NCBI GenBank assembly: GCA_937898265.1
Contig: CALEJM010000025.1
Location: 1 to 9,077 of the forward strand
From: an uncultured Porphyromonadaceae bacterium
GTDB taxonomy: Bacteria > Bacteroidota > Bacteroidia > Bacteroidales > Paludibacteraceae
Reading direction: 5' to 3'
Length of the DNA stretch: 9,077 nt
Below the pieces are notes generated by a model. That model was not told where the DNA came from and did no database searches. It saw only the letters and a list, made by a program, of their open reading frames with translations. This document shows positions 6,640 through 9,077 of this stretch, one piece after another; position 1 is the first letter of the stretch, and every line of letters starts with the position of its first letter. The position numbers and the translations under genes were made by a program.

Positions 6640-7620
6640 TTAGAATTTAATATAGACGATTCTGGAGGCATCATCTTTTGTCTGCATCTTCATTTCTACT
6701 TCGTTAGATGCACATTCAAAAAGAGTTTTACGTTTCAAAGAATCATATAATCCGGTTTGCAAATCATAAAGACCTTCAACATCTATCGATAGTGAACTGC
6801 TATTCAATTTATCAATTTCGGAATCTTTGACCGACGAGGTTATTTTGGCGTGTCCATCTTCTACTGATGCCATTGTCAACACAGAGTGATTTTCTCCTCT
6901 GGGTGTATATAAGGTCCAACCTTTGCCTACTTTTACAGGAGTAGAAGGATAGTATCCTCTCAAAAAGGCGAGTTGCATGGCAGTCCTGATTTCAAGCAAG
7001 AGGTTTTGAGAACGATACTTTAGTGGGTCTGCCTTAGAAGGAAATTTCGTCTTGTCAGCATTTTCCATTGATGCCAAAAGTTCTTCATAGCTTTTATCAT
7101 CAACATACTCGCCTAAACCGGCAACCAACTCATCCCAACCTTCAACTTTCATGACTTTTCCATGAGGGGTAACCACAACTTTAATTTGTTGACCATACAA
7201 AAGCTTTACCCAAGGGAAGTCCTCTTCAGTCTTTTTCTTTTCGTTTTGAATTACTTTTGGCTGATCCACCAAGACTTTGCCGTTTGGGTCTTTATTAAGA
7301 AGTGTAGTTGCATTATTCGAGATATCCAACAACGAGCAGTCGGTCAATGTTGTACCAATCACATAGTTTGTATCAGCAAGTGCTAAGACCTCACAACGAA
7401 CAAAGAGGGTTTGCTTTGAAGTAATCAAACCATCATCGTTACCCCATTTTGATTGAAGCGAAGTTGCAAAGACGAAATTGACCTCACTTACGACGGTGAA
7501 CTCCATTCCTGGTTTGAGATTCAAACGGAATGTGACTTCATTCTTTTTGCTCTTTGCGAGCAACATTGTAGGCAACAAACAGATAGCCAACAATACTACA
7601 TAGAATTTCTTCATATTCAT
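6640..7620 (-). CDS. Exported DUF6263-like protein (second gene of the pair)
   Basis: This is a 326-residue protein of unknown function. It has a signal peptide (MNMKKFYVVLLAICLLPTMLLA, cleavage near residue 22 before KSKK) and no lipobox Cys, so it is probably periplasmic or outer-membrane associated. It resembles the DUF6263 family of Bacteroidetes in layout: an opening strand 'FRLNLKPGMEFTVVSE' (31-46), a centre with 'GKVMKVEGWDELV' (154-166), then 'GYYPSTPVKVGKGWT' (222-236), and a late 'GLYDLQTG' segment (283-290). The family name is from memory of the pattern, not a search. It follows the related gene after six bases, so the two are co-transcribed. A second in-frame ATG at 7614 (MKKFY) would give a 12-base gap and an equally good signal peptide. 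It is visibly more A/T-rich than its upstream partner: two 60-base rows counted at about 37% and 42% G+C. Confidence 0.65.
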   Translation of the reverse strand: MNMKKFYVVLLAICLLPTMLLAKSKKNEVTFRLNLKPGMEFTVVSEVNFVFATSLQSKWGNDDGLITSKQTLFVRCEVLALADTNYVIGTTLTDCSLLDISNNATTLLNKDPNGKVLVDQPKVIQNEKKKTEEDFPWVKLLYGQQIKVVVTPHGKVMKVEGWDELVAGLGEYVDDKSYEELLASMENADKTKFPSKADPLKYRSQNLLLEIRTAMQLAFLRGYYPSTPVKVGKGWTLYTPRGENHSVLTMASVEDGHAKITSSVKDSEIDKLNSSSLSIDVEGLYDLQTGLYDSLKRKTLFECASNEVEMKMQTKDDASRIVYIKF

Positions 7621-7626
7621 AAAGTA

Positions 7627-8523
7627 TTAGTTTTCTACAAAGATAGACCTATTGTCTTTGCTGGTCACTTTGATGTGCATCATCATCTCCAATGGCAAAG
7701 CCATGCCTTCTGACACCATCACACCTTTGTTTTTGACTGCGAGGTTCTGACTGAGTGTCCAGCCAGTGAGGCGGTCTTGTTTGATATTGTCGCTCACTTC
7801 AATGCTGTATTCAGCCCAGGAGTCGTTGATTTCGTCGATATATTCAATGTCGGTGCTACCAGCCATGATGACGTCGTAGCGGTCGCGACCAGCCGATTTC
7901 AACACGTACTGAATGTTGGAGAGGGTAGGCATATAGTCGGCATAACCGAAGAAGTCGCCAACCATGCGAGGGTCGCTGACTGCCACGCTGGTCTTAGGAT
8001 AGAGACCGGCGAAGAGGTTTTCTATCATTTTTTTCTCAAAGCTTTCGAGAATAGCTTTCTCGTCGTCGGAGGTGCCTGGTGTGGAGGCTACCCATTTCAC
8101 CAGTTCTTTAAGACCGATAACTTCGGTAGGAACGCCACGGTGAGAGAGTACTACGGTGAAGCTTTTGTTGGAGAGTTTTTTGAGCAACAAGCAGAGGTTG
8201 TTGTCTTTCTTTTCTGAAGAAGCGGTCACGATGCCGTCGCTGCTCCAGGAGGAGTAGGCAAGGCTGTCGTAGCGCACCTCAAGCCATGAGGTGGTGTCGC
8301 CGACGCGCTGAACGGTAAAGGTGATGTCGGCCACGACGCGCTCGCGGAAGGTGGACAGGGTGCCGAGATATGAGGTCTTCATATTCATGTCGGCCACACA
8401 TTGCTGTGAGTAGGTCTGACCTTTTTCCAACTCAAGACGTGGGGTATAGTATTTCTTTTTTGCTGCGAAGGTTGAAGGTAAAACCAGCAAAAGAGCAAAT
8501 AAAACTGCAAGTAACTTCTTCAT
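7627..8523 (-). CDS. Exported DUF6263-like protein (first gene of the pair)
   Basis: This is a 298-residue protein of unknown function with a clear signal peptide (MKKLLAVLFALLLVLPSTFA, cleavage before AKKK) and no lipobox. The DUF6263-like pattern is good: 'PRLELEKGQTYSQ' (28-40), a 'FTVQRVGDTTSWLEVRYDSL' strand region (69-88), 'RGVPTEVIGLKELV' (129-142), 'FAGLYPKTSVAV' (171-182), 'DRLTGWTLSQNL' (250-261) and a closing 'LPLEMMMHIKVTS' (276-288). Proteins of this family look like beta-rich envelope proteins; no activity is known to me. I chose the ATG at 8523 over an in-frame ATG 39 bases upstream because it opens directly with the signal peptide. It is the first gene of a two-gene operon; a TAnnTTTG promoter element lies about 70 bases upstream. 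Two 60-base rows counted at about 57% and 63% G+C, well above its downstream relative. Confidence 0.7.
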   Translation of the reverse strand: MKKLLAVLFALLLVLPSTFAAKKKYYTPRLELEKGQTYSQQCVADMNMKTSYLGTLSTFRERVVADITFTVQRVGDTTSWLEVRYDSLAYSSWSSDGIVTASSEKKDNNLCLLLKKLSNKSFTVVLSHRGVPTEVIGLKELVKWVASTPGTSDDEKAILESFEKKMIENLFAGLYPKTSVAVSDPRMVGDFFGYADYMPTLSNIQYVLKSAGRDRYDVIMAGSTDIEYIDEINDSWAEYSIEVSDNIKQDRLTGWTLSQNLAVKNKGVMVSEGMALPLEMMMHIKVTSKDNRSIFVEN

Positions 8524-8593
8524 TGTGTTGTCTGTTTTTCTTATTCCCATTGACAGCCACACCCACGGGGATATGGTCCGACAATATGAGTTG

Positions 8594-8601
8594 CAAAGGT
8601 A
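8594..8601 (-). promoter_or_regulatory. Minus-10-like element (TACCTTTG) for the DUF6263-like operon
   Basis: The minus strand reads TACCTTTGC, a full match to the Bacteroidetes TAnnTTTG element and identical in core to the bactofilin promoter. The expected start is near 8587, giving a leader of about 64 bases before the ATG at 8523. No good TTTG element is found 19-21 bases upstream; that place is occupied by the perfect palindrome TTTACGTAAA (8623-8632). Confidence 0.62.
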
Positions 8602-8656
8602 ACTTTTTTATTGCAATTATCGTTTACGTAAAGCGATAAATCTTTCATTGGAGACG

Positions 8657-8692
8657 AAAAAAGGGAATGGCGTGGTTGCCATCCCCTTTTTA
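8657..8692. terminator. Terminator of tsf
   Basis: A 14-bp stem, 8658-8671 with 8678-8691, has one A-C mismatch (8666/8683) and a six-base loop. It lies about 20 bases beyond the tsf stop on the minus strand and is followed there by a run of U from the A-tract 8662-8657. The mirror T-tract on the plus strand means it could also stop plus-strand transcripts. Confidence 0.88.
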
Positions 8693-8711
8693 TTTGGTGT
8701 TGAGCGTTGTA

Positions 8712-9077
8712 TTACTCTTGGTTCAAGTTGACGCGTTTGAAGCCGAGGCAGGTGATGCCTTTTTGTGCCAAAAGGTCTTTAACTTGGAATTTGTCGTCCA
8801 TGAGGGCGTTTTGTTCCATCAAAGTGCATTCTTTGAAGAACTTGTTCAAACGACCGTTTACGATGTTGTCGATCATCTGTTGTGGGATTACGGTAGCAGC
8901 TGCAACTTCTTCTTTGATTTGCATTGCGCGTTTACCTTGTTCCTCGGTGATCCAACCTTTAGCAATGTTTGAAGCGATGTGGTCTTCTGAGTCAACGTGA
9001 GCTGGGTTGATGCCTTCTTTCTTCAAAGCGCCTTCAACTTTCTTTTGTACTTGCTCTTGTTTTGTTTTTTCGATAGC
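8712..9077 (-). CDS. tsf: Translation elongation factor Ts, C-terminal part
   Basis: This is the last 121 codons of elongation factor Ts, the guanine-nucleotide exchange factor that recycles EF-Tu-GDP in the cytoplasm. The frame runs off the right edge, so the N-terminal UBA-like domain and the 'TDFVA' core are not in the window. Visible are 'EKTKQEQVQKKVEGALKKEG', 'INPAHVDSEDHIASNIAKGW' (a Bacteroidales-type stretch), 'IDNIVNGRLNKFFKECTLME', the segment corresponding to the family's 'gKl-x-KFy-x-E-x-x-Ll-x-Q' signature, and a final 'GFKRVNLNQE'. The frame is open through the edge (AIEKTKQEQ...), so the TTG at 9026 is an internal Leu codon, not a start. In most bacteria rpsB lies just upstream of tsf, which would be beyond the right edge. 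A hairpin terminator follows, so tsf is the last gene of its operon. Confidence 0.95.
   Translation of the reverse strand, partial: AIEKTKQEQVQKKVEGALKKEGINPAHVDSEDHIASNIAKGWITEEQGKRAMQIKEEVAAATVIPQQMIDNIVNGRLNKFFKECTLMEQNALMDDKFQVKDLLAQKGITCLGFKRVNLNQE

Noticed and set aside
7777..8217. A 146-codon plus-strand open frame opposite the first DUF6263-like gene.
   Set aside because: The opposite strand has a signal peptide, family-like motifs and a promoter. The antisense frame has none of these and is Phe/Val-rich in the manner of a shadow frame.
8712..9026. TTG at 9026 as the start of a 104-residue gene.
   Set aside because: The frame is open beyond it to the window edge and the upstream codons match elongation factor Ts, so this is an internal leucine codon.

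Overview
The window looks like chromosomal DNA from a member of the Bacteroidales (Bacteroides/Prevotella-like; genus not resolvable by eye). The reasons are: a TonB-dependent receptor carrying an N-terminal carboxypeptidase-regulatory-like domain and paired with a surface-type lipoprotein; an elongation factor Ts tail of the Bacteroidales type; a short bactofilin; promoters of the Bacteroidetes form TAnnTTTG; and A/T-rich leaders without Shine-Dalgarno sequences.

Layout. (1) At the left edge is the 3' end of a plus-strand GntR/YtrA-like regulator. It is separated by a bidirectional hairpin terminator from (2) a minus-strand two-gene operon: a TonB-dependent receptor (2242-4953) followed 20 bases later by a 650-residue lipoprotein (269-2221). 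The lipoprotein has a central jelly-roll-like (choice-of-anchor-J type) region and three copies of a short repeat; it is not SusD-like. (3) Back-to-back promoters (about 5078-5147) drive this operon leftward and a plus-strand bactofilin gene (5184-5561) rightward. The bactofilin gene ends in a very long hairpin. (4) A 351-base spacer (5562-5912) holds that hairpin, a possible 20-residue membrane peptide gene on the minus strand, and an 11-bp inverted repeat that would cover this peptide's start codon in a read-through transcript. (5) ung (uracil-DNA glycosylase), minus strand. (6) Two adjacent exported DUF6263-like proteins of unknown function, minus strand, 6 bases apart, with their own promoter upstream and a terminator between them and ung. 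(7) The 3' part of tsf (elongation factor Ts), minus strand, running off the right edge, with its terminator.

How the genes fit together. The receptor and lipoprotein probably form one outer-membrane uptake unit for an unidentified ligand. The bactofilin is a cytoskeletal scaffold protein whose gene shares the regulatory interval with that unit. The two DUF6263-like proteins are probably co-transcribed envelope proteins. ung and tsf are housekeeping genes. I see no insertion sequence, prophage, CRISPR array, tRNA or rRNA. The least explained parts are the triplicated repeat in the lipoprotein, the 20-residue ORF with its start-occluding repeat, and the strong base-composition difference between the two DUF6263-like genes.
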